Source of the DNA: Bradyrhizobium sp. in8p8
GTDB lineage: Bacteria > Pseudomonadota > Alphaproteobacteria > Rhizobiales > Xanthobacteraceae
Assembly (NCBI RefSeq): GCF_000426845.1
Contig: NZ_AUGD01000010.1
Span: 62,001 to 126,000, forward strand
Length of the DNA: 64,000 bases
Direction: 5' to 3'
Shown here: in pieces, positions 54,479 through 64,000 of the stretch
Layout: every line of letters starts with the position of its first letter
Position numbering within the stretch: position 1 is the first letter of the stretch
Program-made: the position numbers and the translations under genes
Notes under the pieces: model-generated
What the model was told of the DNA's origin: nothing
Database searches by the model: none
What the model saw: the letters and a program-made list of their open reading frames with translations, nothing else

Positions 54479-55255
54479 TCAGTCCTGCGGCTCGGACGCA
54501 ACATCTCCCTGTGCATCGATACGCAGCCAGCCCGAAGGCGCGAGGCGCTGCTGCGGCAGGAAGCGGGCCTTGTAGTCCATCTTCTTGGAGCCCTCGATCC
54601 AGTAGCCGAGATAGACGTAAGGCAGGCCTTGGCGGCGGGCGCGCGCGATGTGGTCGAGGATCATGAAGGTGCCCATCGAGCGGCTGACCTGGCTCGGCTC
54701 GAAGAAGGAATAGACCATCGACAGGCCGTCGCTGAGCACGTCGGTGAGCGCCACCGCGATCAGCTCTTCACCGCGGCCGGTCAGGCCACTGTCGGGGCCG
54801 CGTTTGCGATATTCGATGATGCGAGTCTCAACGTGGCTGTCCTCGACCATCATGGCGTAGTCGAGCACGGTCATGTCCGCCATGCCGCCATGGCGATGGC
54901 GCGCGTCCAGATAGGCGCGGAACACCGAATATTGCTCCGACGTGGGAACCGCGCTGCGCTGCTCGCCGATGATATCGGCATTGCGCGTCATGACCTTGCG
55001 GAAGTTGCGCGAAGGCCGGAACTCATTGGCGATGACCCGGACCGAGACGCAGGCGCGGCACTGGTCGCAGGCCGGCCGGTAGGCGATCGACTGGCTGCGG
55101 CGGAAGCCGCCATGGGTGAGGAGATCGTTGAGGTCGCCGGCGCGGTCCCCGACGAGGTGCGTGAACACCTTGCGCTCATGCCGGCCGGGCAGATACGGGC
55201 AGGGGGAGGGCGCCGTGAGGTAAAACTGGGGCGTGTCGCGCGAGTGCTGGGTCAA
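54479..55255 (-). CDS. bpt: Aminoacyl (leucyl/arginyl)-tRNA-protein transferase Bpt/Ate
   Basis: The product is 258 aa. N-terminal ATE segments are [20 protein letters not shown] and a Cys-rich [20 protein letters not shown]; the C-terminal catalytic segment has [35 protein letters not shown] and [20 protein letters not shown]. The enzyme attaches leucine or arginine from tRNA to the N-terminus of proteins, making them N-end-rule substrates for ClpS/ClpAP. Length and motifs match the bacterial Bpt/Ate branch. The RDD gene lies upstream on the same strand, 68 bases away, and may be co-transcribed. Confidence 0.94.
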   Translation of the reverse strand: MTQHSRDTPQFYLTAPSPCPYLPGRHERKVFTHLVGDRAGDLNDLLTHGGFRRSQSIAYRPACDQCRACVSVRVIANEFRPSRNFRKVMTRNADIIGEQRSAVPTSEQYSVFRAYLDARHRHGGMADMTVLDYAMMVEDSHVETRIIEYRKRGPDSGLTGRGEELIAVALTDVLSDGLSMVYSFFEPSQVSRSMGTFMILDHIARARRQGLPYVYLGYWIEGSKKMDYKARFLPQQRLAPSGWLRIDAQGDVASEPQD

Positions 55256-55323
55256 GGGACGTCGTGGGCCTCCGAAACGGGCGACAGCATCGCGCTCCAG
55301 AAGCGCCCGGTCAATCGATTAGC

Positions 55324-55866
55324 TCACCAGGTCCGCGCCGTCTGAGGCGCGGGCACGCGAACGGAATTGTTGATCACCACCGTTCCCAGCAAGAAGTCGT
55401 GCAGCAGGCGACGGCGGCCGTTGAACAGGCCGACCAGCACCACGAAGGGCGTCAGGAACGAGACCGTCACCCAGAACAGCACGGCATGGGTGGCGCCGAG
55501 CACGAAATAGCCGGGCGCGCCGTACCAGGTGCGCAATTCCAGGTCCATCAGGCGCATTCCGACCGTCGCGGACGAGGGTCCGCCGATGCTGGCGCCGTAG
55601 TAGACGATCGCCCAGACCACGGAGGCCGGCCACGCGATCCAGAACAGGACCCAGCCGATCCCGAGCGTGACCACGCCGAACAATGCGATGAAGATGTAGC
55701 CGAGGATCACCGGCACGGAGATCACGACCATGTCGATCAAAAAGGCGAAGACCCGCCGTGTCGCGACGCCACGAAACAGTTCCGGATGCAGGTCAGGGTC
55801 GTAGGCATGCGGCTGCACCCCGCCGTCATTGCGCCAAGCGCCTGAATTGCCCGGATCATACGACAT
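55324..55866 (-). CDS. RDD family membrane protein
   Basis: The product is 180 aa. The RDD domain begins at RRVFAFLIDMVVISVPVILG with the Arg and Asp signature residues; further helices are WVLFWIAWPASVVWAIVYYG and YFVLGATHAVLFWVTVSFLT. The C-terminal GLFNGRRRLLHDFLLGTVVI is typical, with the second conserved Asp. A signal-like GGAGGACGGACG precedes the ATG at 55866. RDD proteins are poorly understood; some have been linked to ion transport. The gene lies between bpt and hemB on the minus strand. Confidence 0.88.
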   Translation of the reverse strand: MSYDPGNSGAWRNDGGVQPHAYDPDLHPELFRGVATRRVFAFLIDMVVISVPVILGYIFIALFGVVTLGIGWVLFWIAWPASVVWAIVYYGASIGGPSSATVGMRLMDLELRTWYGAPGYFVLGATHAVLFWVTVSFLTPFVVLVGLFNGRRRLLHDFLLGTVVINNSVRVPAPQTARTW

Positions 55867-55990
55867 CGTCCGTCCTCCAACGGGAAAGCCCCCGAGGCAG
55901 GACATGGGCACAAGCCATCCCGATGCCAAGGGCGCCCTGGCATTAACAAGCCGAAATATTCCGGCGATTCGGGGGCGGTTCTCTCGCCAC

Positions 55991-56093
55991 CGTCATTCCG
56001 GGGCGGTCCGCAGGACCGAACTCGGAAATCTAGAGATTTTCGGGTGCGCAATTGCGCACCATCGTTCGATCCTATCGCATCGCCCCAGAATGA
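55991..56093. repeat. Dispersed intergenic palindromic repeat, copy B
   Basis: CGTCATTCCGGGGCGG and CGCCCCAGAATGA are inverted ends. Between them lie CGGAAATCTAGAGATTTTCG and the perfect 16-base palindrome GTGCGCAATTGCGCAC (56045-56060). The same blocks in the same order are found at 2925-3022, so this is one repeat family with at least two copies in the window, both in the plus orientation. Confidence 0.72.
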
Positions 56094-56128
56094 TCGGCGT
56101 TGCCCGGCGCGGTTCGCGCTGCGGCAGC

Positions 56129-57813
<1,685 letters not shown>

Positions 57814-58204
57814 CCGGTCACAACGGCGCACGCCCATCCCGGACGCGAGCGCGCAGTTGTTCGCTCTTGGTTGACCGTTGGTTGCCTAAAATTCGCGATA
57901 AGTTTTCGTTGACCAGCCGTTCCGCCACAGCCGTTACGCGCCCGTTTCGAAACGGGGCGGGGCTGTTCTGGAATGCGACAATCGCCGCGGACGGAGGGTG
58001 AACAGGACCTTGCGAAGGTCAACAGAGGCTTTCAAAAAGTGCTTGTGGCACAGGCTTAATCCGCAATTCACTGTCTTAAATTCATGATCTCTTTATTCTC
58101 TTATTTAAGCCGATCTTCAAACGCGCCCCTTAAGTTGCACCTATCAGGCGGGACACAAGTTTCGTCGAATAAGTGTCGATAAAAACGACAACAGGGGAAG
58201 TGTC
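57814..58204 (+). promoter_or_regulatory. AT-rich upstream region of ldtR with two inverted repeats
   Basis: No gene is seen in these 391 bases. The last 160 or so are markedly AT-rich for this genome. CTTAAAT and ATTTAAG (58075-58109) form an inverted repeat with a 21-base spacer, and TGTCG-N7-CGACA (58174-58190) lies 15 bases before the start codon. Either could be an operator for LdtR itself, but the assignment is untested. Confidence 0.45.
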
Positions 58205-58723
58205 ATGATGAAAGCCGTCGCAACTGCGGCAGATACCGCAGAGCGCGTCTCCGGCCAGCAGGGTTCGGTGCAGGCGCTCTATCTGGAAGCTTTGACTCTG
58301 GTGGAGCGGCTGCATCGCCGGCTCCTCGACGTGATCAAGGATGAGTTCGATCGCCGCGGCCGTGCGGACATCAATTCGGTGCAGGCTCTCCTGCTCTACA
58401 ACATCGGCGACAAGGAGCTGACTGCGGGCGAGCTGCGCACGCGCGGTTACTATCTCGGGTCCAACGTCTCCTACAACCTGAAGAAGCTCGTCGAACTCGG
58501 CTTCCTCGATCATCAGCGTTCGCGCGTTGATCGCCGTTCGGTGCGCATCCGCCTGACTCCGCAAGGTCAGGAAGTCCGCCGCATCGTCGATGCGCTCTAC
58601 CAGAAGCACGTCAAGACGGTGGAGCAGGTCGGTGGCATCTCCGGCGACGAGTTTGCGACCCTCAACAAGTCGCTGCACCGCCTCGAGCGGTTCTGGACCG
58701 ACCAGATCCTCTATCGCCTCTGA
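58205..58723 (+). CDS. ldtR: MarR-type winged-helix regulator LdtR
   Basis: The product is 172 aa. A MarR-like winged helix: SVQALLLYNIGDKELTAGEL, RTRGYYLGSNVSYNLKKLVE as recognition helix, and LGFLDHQRSRVDRRSVRIRL as the wing. The N-terminal helix ALTLVERLHRRLLDVIKDEF and the C-terminal LHRLERFWTDQILYRL make the dimer interface. It matches LdtR, which in Liberibacter and Sinorhizobium regulates an L,D-transpeptidase gene and stress tolerance. No L,D-transpeptidase gene is in this window. The hemB-DUF6163-ldtR-glyA order is conserved in Bradyrhizobium. Confidence 0.92.
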   Translation: MMKAVATAADTAERVSGQQGSVQALYLEALTLVERLHRRLLDVIKDEFDRRGRADINSVQALLLYNIGDKELTAGELRTRGYYLGSNVSYNLKKLVELGFLDHQRSRVDRRSVRIRLTPQGQEVRRIVDALYQKHVKTVEQVGGISGDEFATLNKSLHRLERFWTDQILYRL

Positions 58724-58894
58724 GTTTCTAAATGGATCAGGGCCAAGCCGGCCCCTGACAAGACCGGCAGCCCTCCCGAACGTGCCTGACTTCCCCAAGC
58801 GCGCCGGCCCGGAGTTGCTCCGGACCGGTGCGCCGTTCGCGCGTTTGCAGAAGCGCCGCGCAGCGCGGTCGTTTTCCTCCGCCCGGCTCGGGTC

Positions 58895-59905
58895 TCAGCG
58901 CAAGCGCTCCTCCCAGTGGCGAAACAGGGCGACCTCATCGTCGGCCACAACGACCGGGTCTGACAGGCCGCCGAGGCGCGCACGCCGCGGACTGAATCCG
59001 AATTGCTTGCGAAAGGCCCGGCTGAAATGCGCAGCGCTCGGAAAACCGTATTCGCGCGCAACGTCGCCGATTGCGAGGCCTTCGCCGGCATTGAGGCGGG
59101 CGTGGATCGTCTCCAGCCGCCGCTTTCGAACATAGGCCGTGACGCCGCCTGCATTGGCGAAGGCACGATAGAGATTGGATTTCGAGGTTGCCAGAGCCCG
59201 GCTCATGGCCGCGATGTCGAGCCGGTCGGACGAAAGGTTCTGGTCGATATAGGCTTCCGCGCGCTCGCGCAGCGTGGCCACCGGGCTGCGGGACGCGGGC
59301 TCGCTGCCTGGCGGCCGTGCGCCCAGCACCGTCGCCAGCAGCCCGACAAAGGCCGCCGACAGGCTGGCGGCGTCCTGGACGGTCATCTCCTCGAGTTGTT
59401 GCACGAACGACAACAGGAAGTCGGCGACGAGGCGGCCCCATGCACCGTCGATGATGACGCCGTGGGTGGAGGGATCATATCCCGCTCGCTCGAAGGCGCG
59501 TCGCGCTATGGTGCAGGTGATGCAATCCAGCGCCGTCCCCTCGGTCACCAGGGTCCGGCGCGTATCGAAGGCGGCCAGCTCGCCTTGTCGCATCGTGCGC
59601 GGGGAGGGCTCGTCCTCGGTGGTGAAGGTCACCGCTCCGGCCTTGACGAAAACGACCTGGATCATGTCGATGCCATCGGCCCGCGCCATCTCCGCGGTTC
59701 GCACCATCCTGACCGGGCCGAAACGGGAATGCGTCACGACCATGTCGCCGAGAGTCCAGGCATCCACGACGGCCTCGAAGGGGCCGTCGGCCGGGCCGGC
59801 TCGGGTGATCTGGTGCGTGGCGATGCCCGAGCGCCAAATGTCGAATCTCTCGGTCTCGGGGAAATTGCTGGTGTCGAAATGCAGCACCGGAATGGGGGTG
59901 GACAT
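58895..59905 (-). CDS. AraC family transcriptional regulator
   Basis: The product is 336 aa from the ATG at 59905. Residues 1-200 form an AraC-binding-like sensor (FPETERFDIWRSGIATHQIT, then MIQVVFVKAGAVTFTTED, AAFDTRRTLVTEGTALDCIT). The C-terminal DNA-binding domain has DIAAMSRALATSKSNLYRAF and IGDVAREYGFPSAAHFSRAF, then RKQFGFSPRRARLG. It is encoded divergently from the autotransporter gene with 209 bases between them and is a candidate regulator of it. Other targets or effectors are unknown. Confidence 0.92.
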   Translation of the reverse strand: MSTPIPVLHFDTSNFPETERFDIWRSGIATHQITRAGPADGPFEAVVDAWTLGDMVVTHSRFGPVRMVRTAEMARADGIDMIQVVFVKAGAVTFTTEDEPSPRTMRQGELAAFDTRRTLVTEGTALDCITCTIARRAFERAGYDPSTHGVIIDGAWGRLVADFLLSFVQQLEEMTVQDAASLSAAFVGLLATVLGARPPGSEPASRSPVATLRERAEAYIDQNLSSDRLDIAAMSRALATSKSNLYRAFANAGGVTAYVRKRRLETIHARLNAGEGLAIGDVAREYGFPSAAHFSRAFRKQFGFSPRRARLGGLSDPVVVADDEVALFRHWEERLR

Positions 59906-60114
59906 GATCTTTCTGCGAAGTCCCAAACGCTTTCGAAGCTGGTTATAAGACGGCGCCTCGCCTGTGCCGAAGACTATTTTGACTTCCCGGACCAAGAGAG
60001 TTGACCGTTGAACTCAAAATCAATCTGGCGCGCTTCGTAGACCCCGAATCCATTGTACGATGAGGTGCCGGCAATTTATTGATCGCAAGTGATTTGACGC
60101 TCAAGGCCCATGCA

Positions 60115-62700
60115 ATGCCCACTTCCGACTTGTCGCGCGTAGCTTCCCGTCTGTCGTCGCGTGCGTTCGGGATCCGTAGCGCGCTGCCGGCCGGCTTCGG
60201 ATCGCGCGGCTGGATATCTCCGGTTCGCTGCCTCGCCATGGTCGCCGCAGCTTCTGCCGCCATGACGCTGCTCTCGGCGCCGGCTCAGGCGGCCTGCACG
60301 CCCGTTGCTGCCAACGATGCCTCGGCGACCTGCACCGGGGTCACCACGGATCAGAATGGAACGAACGGTTACGGCTCCGGCGCGATCGACAATCTCAGCG
60401 TCACCGTCGTCCAGGGGGCGTCCGTGACCGGGACGAGCTACGGCATCAGGTTCAACACCGGAACGGTCGTGAACTCGGGCACGATCACTGGGATCAACGA
60501 CCGCGGTATCTTCGGCGCGACCAGCGCGAACGTGACCAATTTCGGGACGATCAGCGGCTATCTCGGGGTGGATACGGGTGGAAACGGCGTCGTGACGAAT
60601 TTTGGAGCCATCTCCGGCACCACGAGCGATGGCGTCCGCGGCACTACCATCACCGTCGTGAATTCCGGGACGATCACGGCGGCCTATGACGGCGTCTTTG
60701 CCATCGGCACGAGCACGGTCGTCAATTCGGGCAGCATCACCGGAAACTCGCACGGCGTCTATGCCCTTGCCGATATCAGCGTCGACAATTCCGGCTCGAT
60801 TGCCTCGGTGGGCGGCGCCATCTATGCGCCGAACGGCAGCGCAACCGTGGTCAATTCAGGCACCATCGCGATGACCGATACATTCGGCAGCGTCATGTAT
60901 GCGCTGACGAACCTGACGCTGATCAATTCGGGGATCGTCACTTCGACGTCGGTGGGACCTTCTTCCAGCGGCACGATCGACGTGACGAATTCAGGGTCCA
61001 TTCTCAACAATGGATTCGGCCCGGCCATTTCCGGCACGGTTGCGAAGGTGACGAATTCCGGCATCATCATCGCCGTTGATGGCGCGGCGGTCAGCGCCTC
61101 GAACGTCACCGTCACCAATTCCGGGTTGATCCGCGGCTATTGGGAGGGCATTGGTTCCCAGTACGCCACAGTCACCAATTCTGGCACGATCATCGGTGAG
61201 CATTCGGCAGGCGTGCAGGCCTCGTTCGATGTGATCGTCACGAATTCGGGCGCGATCACAGGGAGCGGCGCGGGCATTCGCACCTTCAACGGCAGCATCA
61301 ACACGGTCAACTTCGGGACGATCACGGGCAAAGGGCCTTCCGGCATCGGCATTTTGTCCGGGACGACGGGCACCGTGGTCAATTCCGGCACGATCATCGG
61401 CGAGGGCGGGACGGCGATCCAGTTCGGCGCGACGACGCCAGCGCAATCCGACAGCCTGACCGTGCTGCCCGGCGCACGCTTCGGCGGCGTGGTCGATTTC
61501 ACCGGGGGCGCCGACACTGTCACTTTCGGTCTCGGAAGCTGGATCCTGAACACCGCCAATTTTGACAAGACGCTCTCGACCGTGACCACCGCCGGCAATC
61601 CTTACGTCGTCACGTCGAACCAGATCATCGTCGCCGACCTCTCCAGCTTCGGCGCGCAGAACCGCGCGATCATGGACATCACCGGATGGATCGGCTCGGT
61701 CCTGCCTGATGCGCCCGTGTTCGCGACGGGTGCGGCCACCGCCAGTGCGTTTGCCGCACCCGAACCGGCGGCGTCGCCGTTCGATGCATTCGCCAGTTTT
61801 CCCTCGGGCGCCCTGGGATATGCCCCGACGCCTGCGTTCAAGGGGGCAAGCACAAATTACGGCGACGGGAATGTGGTCTGGGCCAAGGCCTTTGGCGGCC
61901 AGCGCCTGCAGGACAACAGCGGCGCGTTGATCGGTGGGACCACGACCGGCTATGGCGGCGCGGTCGGCTACGAGCGGCTGATCAGTTCCGACCTCAGGTT
62001 AGGGATGCTCGCGGGCGGCAGCAGCAACAAGACGAATCTGTATTTCAACGCCGGAAGCACCAGCACCGACGCCGTGTTCGGCGGCGCCTATGGCCGCAAG
62101 ACCTGGGGCGGCACATTCCTGGATCTCTCCGTGATCGGCGGAAGCCTCGACAATTCCAGCGTGCGCAACATCGGCGGCGGTCTCGCCTTTGCGACGGCAA
62201 CGGCGTCCTATGGCGGCTGGTTCGTCAATCCGGCGCTGATGTTCGGGCGCCGCCTGGATGTAGATGGGCGCGGCTTCACGGTCACGCCGGCGGTGAAGGT
62301 GCGCTACGTGGCCGCGCATTTTGGCGGCTATGCCGAGACGGGCGCGGGCGCTGCCAACTTGAGCGCCGCCGGACGCGACTTTCAGGCCTGGGAGGAGCGG
62401 GCCGAGATCACGTTCGCCAACACCAGGACGCTGGCCAACGGAAACCGGGTCACGACCCGAGTTGCTGCGGGGGCGCTTGCCCAGCAGCGCAGCGCGGGTG
62501 GTCTGCTCGATGTCGTTTTGCTGGGGCAGAACTTCATCGTAGCGACCCCCGAGCGCAGCAGCGTGGCAGGCGGGTACAGCAGCGCAGGGGTCGACTGGCA
62601 AATGGGCCGCCTGACCTTGTTTGCCGCCGGAGAGGCCACCTACACCAACGATGTGTCGCGCACCTACTCGGGCAAGGCCGGCGCGCGGGTGAGCTGGTAG
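60115..62700 (+). CDS. Autotransporter with repeat-built passenger domain
   Basis: The product is 861 aa. A long signal peptide, residues about 1-60, ends with AAASAAMTLLSAPAQA. The passenger (about 65-500) is built of some 15 repeats of about 20 residues centred on VVNSGTITG or VTNSGxI.G, the pattern of a right-handed beta-helix. A linker with AAPEPAASPFDAFASFPSG leads to an autotransporter beta-barrel of about 270 residues (VVWAKAFGGQRLQDNSGALI to YSGKAGARVSW) ending in Trp. It should insert in the outer membrane and display an adhesin-like passenger. A TTG at 60079 is a possible longer start. A divergent AraC gene may regulate it. Confidence 0.92.
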   Translation: MPTSDLSRVASRLSSRAFGIRSALPAGFGSRGWISPVRCLAMVAAASAAMTLLSAPAQAACTPVAANDASATCTGVTTDQNGTNGYGSGAIDNLSVTVVQGASVTGTSYGIRFNTGTVVNSGTITGINDRGIFGATSANVTNFGTISGYLGVDTGGNGVVTNFGAISGTTSDGVRGTTITVVNSGTITAAYDGVFAIGTSTVVNSGSITGNSHGVYALADISVDNSGSIASVGGAIYAPNGSATVVNSGTIAMTDTFGSVMYALTNLTLINSGIVTSTSVGPSSSGTIDVTNSGSILNNGFGPAISGTVAKVTNSGIIIAVDGAAVSASNVTVTNSGLIRGYWEGIGSQYATVTNSGTIIGEHSAGVQASFDVIVTNSGAITGSGAGIRTFNGSINTVNFGTITGKGPSGIGILSGTTGTVVNSGTIIGEGGTAIQFGATTPAQSDSLTVLPGARFGGVVDFTGGADTVTFGLGSWILNTANFDKTLSTVTTAGNPYVVTSNQIIVADLSSFGAQNRAIMDITGWIGSVLPDAPVFATGAATASAFAAPEPAASPFDAFASFPSGALGYAPTPAFKGASTNYGDGNVVWAKAFGGQRLQDNSGALIGGTTTGYGGAVGYERLISSDLRLGMLAGGSSNKTNLYFNAGSTSTDAVFGGAYGRKTWGGTFLDLSVIGGSLDNSSVRNIGGGLAFATATASYGGWFVNPALMFGRRLDVDGRGFTVTPAVKVRYVAAHFGGYAETGAGAANLSAAGRDFQAWEERAEITFANTRTLANGNRVTTRVAAGALAQQRSAGGLLDVVLLGQNFIVATPERSSVAGGYSSAGVDWQMGRLTLFAAGEATYTNDVSRTYSGKAGARVSW
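60453..61416 (+). repeat. Degenerate tandem repeats coding the autotransporter passenger
   Basis: Words of the form GTGACGAATTCNGGNACGATC recur about every 57-69 bases, with roughly 15 copies between 60459 and 61401. They encode the NSGxI turns of the beta-helix. Similarity is high at the amino-acid level and moderate in DNA, so recombination between copies is possible. This is a coding repeat, not a CRISPR array. Confidence 0.85.
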
Positions 62701-62818
62701 TCGATCGGCTCGCCCGATCCGGGACAAGGAACCGACGCTTTCGCACTGCGAAAAAATTGGCTCGGGGCGGGGAACCAGATCCTTGCCTCGTCGTTGTTCC
62801 TTCCAACCGGAGGGTGCG

Positions 62819-63055
62819 ATGTTGGTCGAGCGCGGGCTGCAGGCGATGAACGTGGAACTCGTAAGCGAGGCCTACGCGATCGCTGCGAACTACCTTCGCC
62901 GGTCCGGGGCGATTCCCGATTCTCTCGTCACCGACGAACGCCTGCTCGGGATTGTCGTCAAGCTGATCCAGCACGGCGAATTCAACAAGATCAGGCTCGC
63001 CAACAAGGCGATCACGTGGTTCGAGACGCAGTCCGAGGCCCGCGCGGTTGCCTGA
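62819..63055 (+). CDS. Small conserved hypothetical protein
   Basis: The product is 78 aa from the ATG at 62819, which has GGAGGGTGCG directly upstream; an internal ATG at 62846 (MNVELVSEAYAIAANYLRRS) may instead be the start. It is predicted helical: SLVTDERLLGIVVKLIQHGE, FNKIRLANKAITWFE. I recall similar small proteins before glyA in Bradyrhizobium. No domain is recognised and no export signal is present. The next small gene follows after 37 bases on the same strand, probably in one transcript. Confidence 0.75.
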   Translation: MLVERGLQAMNVELVSEAYAIAANYLRRSGAIPDSLVTDERLLGIVVKLIQHGEFNKIRLANKAITWFETQSEARAVA

Positions 63056-63092
63056 TCAAAACTCCCAGAACAGCGACGAACCAGAGGGTGCC

Positions 63093-63314
63093 ATGGAAGC
63101 CGCCATCGACCGCATCATGCAGACCTACGACCTGCTCGCCAACCGCACTGCGGCGGCCAGCGTGGAGGCGCGGGCCAAGGTCACGAACTACCTCAACATC
63201 CTGATGGAGGCCGGCGAAACGGACACCCACAGGTTGACAGTGTGCGGCCTGACATACTTGCGCCAGCTCGACGGCAGTGTGGACCCGGTTAAGGCGGGTT
63301 ATACGGGGCTGTAA
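63093..63314 (+). CDS. Small conserved hypothetical protein
   Basis: The product is 73 aa from the ATG at 63093, preceded by AGAGGGTGCC. It is helical (MEAAIDRIMQTYDLLANRTA, then AASVEARAKVTNYLNILMEA) with a single Cys in LTVCGLTYLRQLDGSV. A TTG at 63048 gives a longer frame overlapping the previous gene and is less likely. The helical N-terminus could form a coiled coil. It resembles other small Bradyrhizobium proteins of unknown role and lies between the previous small gene and glyA. Confidence 0.72.
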   Translation: MEAAIDRIMQTYDLLANRTAAASVEARAKVTNYLNILMEAGETDTHRLTVCGLTYLRQLDGSVDPVKAGYTGL

Positions 63315-63573
63315 AGAGAGGCCAGCCGGCTTAGTGCCTGCCGAAAGGCGAGGCCCAAACGCTTGCACTTCCGTTTCAGACGAGCGGTTCCATAGGACCG
63401 CTCCGCAGCGAAAGTCCTCCAATCCCACCATATCTTGCATAAATATCAGGCCCGACCCGCAAATGCTTGGCCGGGGGCGGGCAATGTGGTAGATCGCGCT
63501 CGCCGCTTCCGATCGCCACACCAGACCCGTCCGTAGCCCGCCAAGAGGCTGCGGCGGTGGAGATATTCGCAAG
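63315..63573. other. Spacer upstream of glyA
   Basis: A hairpin GAGCGGT-N8-ACCGCTC occupies 63382-63403 without a T-tract. The start of glyA is preceded by GGTGGAGATATTCGCAAG. I looked for a glycine or tetrahydrofolate riboswitch and saw no convincing conserved core. Confidence 0.4.
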
Positions 63574-64000
63574 ATGACCGCACCCAAGACCGCCTCCGCG
63601 CCCGATTCGTTTTTCTCCGCCTCGCTGGAGCAGGCGGACCCTGAGATCGCCGCCGCCATCAGGGGCGAACTCGGCCGTCAGCGCCACGAGGTCGAACTGA
63701 TCGCCTCCGAGAACATCGTCAGCCGGGCCGTGCTGGAAGCGCAGGGTTCGGTGATGACCAACAAATATGCGGAAGGTTATCCGGGCGCGCGCTATTACGG
63801 CGGTTGTGAGTGGGTCGACGTCGCCGAAAACCTTGCGATTGATCGTGCCAAGAAGCTGTTCGGCGCGAACTTCGCCAACGTGCAGCCGAACTCCGGCAGC
63901 CAAATGAACCAGGCGGTGTTCCTGGCGCTGCTGCAGCCCGGCGACACCTTCATGGGTCTCGATCTCGCGGCCGGCGGTCATCTCACCCACGGCTCGCCCG
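63574..64000 (+). CDS. glyA: Serine hydroxymethyltransferase (5' part; runs off the window)
   Basis: The first 142 codons are visible. The sequence starts [20 protein letters not shown] and shows [20 protein letters not shown], then [21 protein letters not shown] (one residue per site of the substrate and cofactor pocket), [40 protein letters not shown] and [20 protein letters not shown], all canonical for SHMT. The PLP lysine is beyond the edge. It interconverts serine and glycine while charging tetrahydrofolate with a one-carbon unit. The position downstream of hemB-ldtR agrees with the conserved order. Confidence 0.95.
   Translation, partial: MTAPKTASAPDSFFSASLEQADPEIAAAIRGELGRQRHEVELIASENIVSRAVLEAQGSVMTNKYAEGYPGARYYGGCEWVDVAENLAIDRAKKLFGANFANVQPNSGSQMNQAVFLALLQPGDTFMGLDLAAGGHLTHGSP

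Noticed and set aside
60453-61416. Regularly spaced repeats that might suggest a CRISPR array
   Set aside because: The repeats are in-frame, code NSGxI turns of an autotransporter passenger and vary in sequence; there are no cas genes.
63315-63573. Possible glycine or folate riboswitch before glyA
   Set aside because: Only one simple hairpin is seen and none of the conserved cores can be matched.

Overview
The window is chromosomal DNA of an alphaproteobacterium, most likely Bradyrhizobium or a close relative. The evidence is the high-GC coding sequence with G/C-ending codons, the conserved blocks (gatC-x-gatA-x-gatB; lepB-rnc-era-x-recO-parC; hemB-DUF6163-ldtR-x-glyA), the alphaproteobacterial porin, the Mur-type site before mntH, and several intergenic repeat types that I recognise as typical of Bradyrhizobium and Rhodopseudomonas. 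No database search was possible, so family names rest on visible motifs and remembered family features.

Layout. 0-8 kb: a glycan-binding fragment coupled to a VanX-type peptidase, an AidB-like acyl-CoA dehydrogenase, a CPBP membrane protease, an AEC transporter, ruvX, and a large trypsin-like protease/NUC1 endonuclease fusion. 8-12.4 kb: a cyclase-family enzyme, a LysR regulator and two nitronate monooxygenase paralogues separated by a composite palindromic repeat. 12.5-16.3 kb: the glutamyl/aspartyl-tRNA amidotransferase operon with two extra small genes inserted and translationally coupled. 16.3-19.4 kb: gene-poor, with a 32-residue lysine-rich histone-H1-like gene behind a strongly structured leader, two small genes and tRNA-Ser(GCU). 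19.4-28.6 kb: porin, soluble lytic transglycosylase, dapA, mscL, smpB, peroxiredoxin, uracil-DNA glycosylase, NYN protein and rpoZ. 28.7-38.7 kb: rsh, pdxJ, acpS, lepB, rnc, era, recO and parC.

38.9-54.3 kb is transport, redox and metal handling: a family-5 solute-binding protein with a GMC oxidoreductase, a YeeE/YedE sulfur transporter, a divergent SDR/AraC pair, chromate resistance (rhodanese-ChrB plus ChrA), a DmeF-type Co/Ni exporter split by a one-base frameshift, two MFS exporters, an adenylate cyclase and the Mn transporter MntH with a Mur-like operator. 54.5-64 kb: aminoacyl-tRNA-protein transferase, an RDD membrane protein, hemB, a DUF6163 protein, ldtR, an AraC regulator divergent from a repeat-rich autotransporter, two small conserved genes and the 5' part of glyA, which leaves the window.

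Most of the window is core chromosome. The least ordinary items are the protease-nuclease fusion at 5.7-7.9 kb, the H1-like mini-gene and its leader, the frameshifted dmeF, and a repeat element that has become the coding C-terminus of a nitronate monooxygenase.
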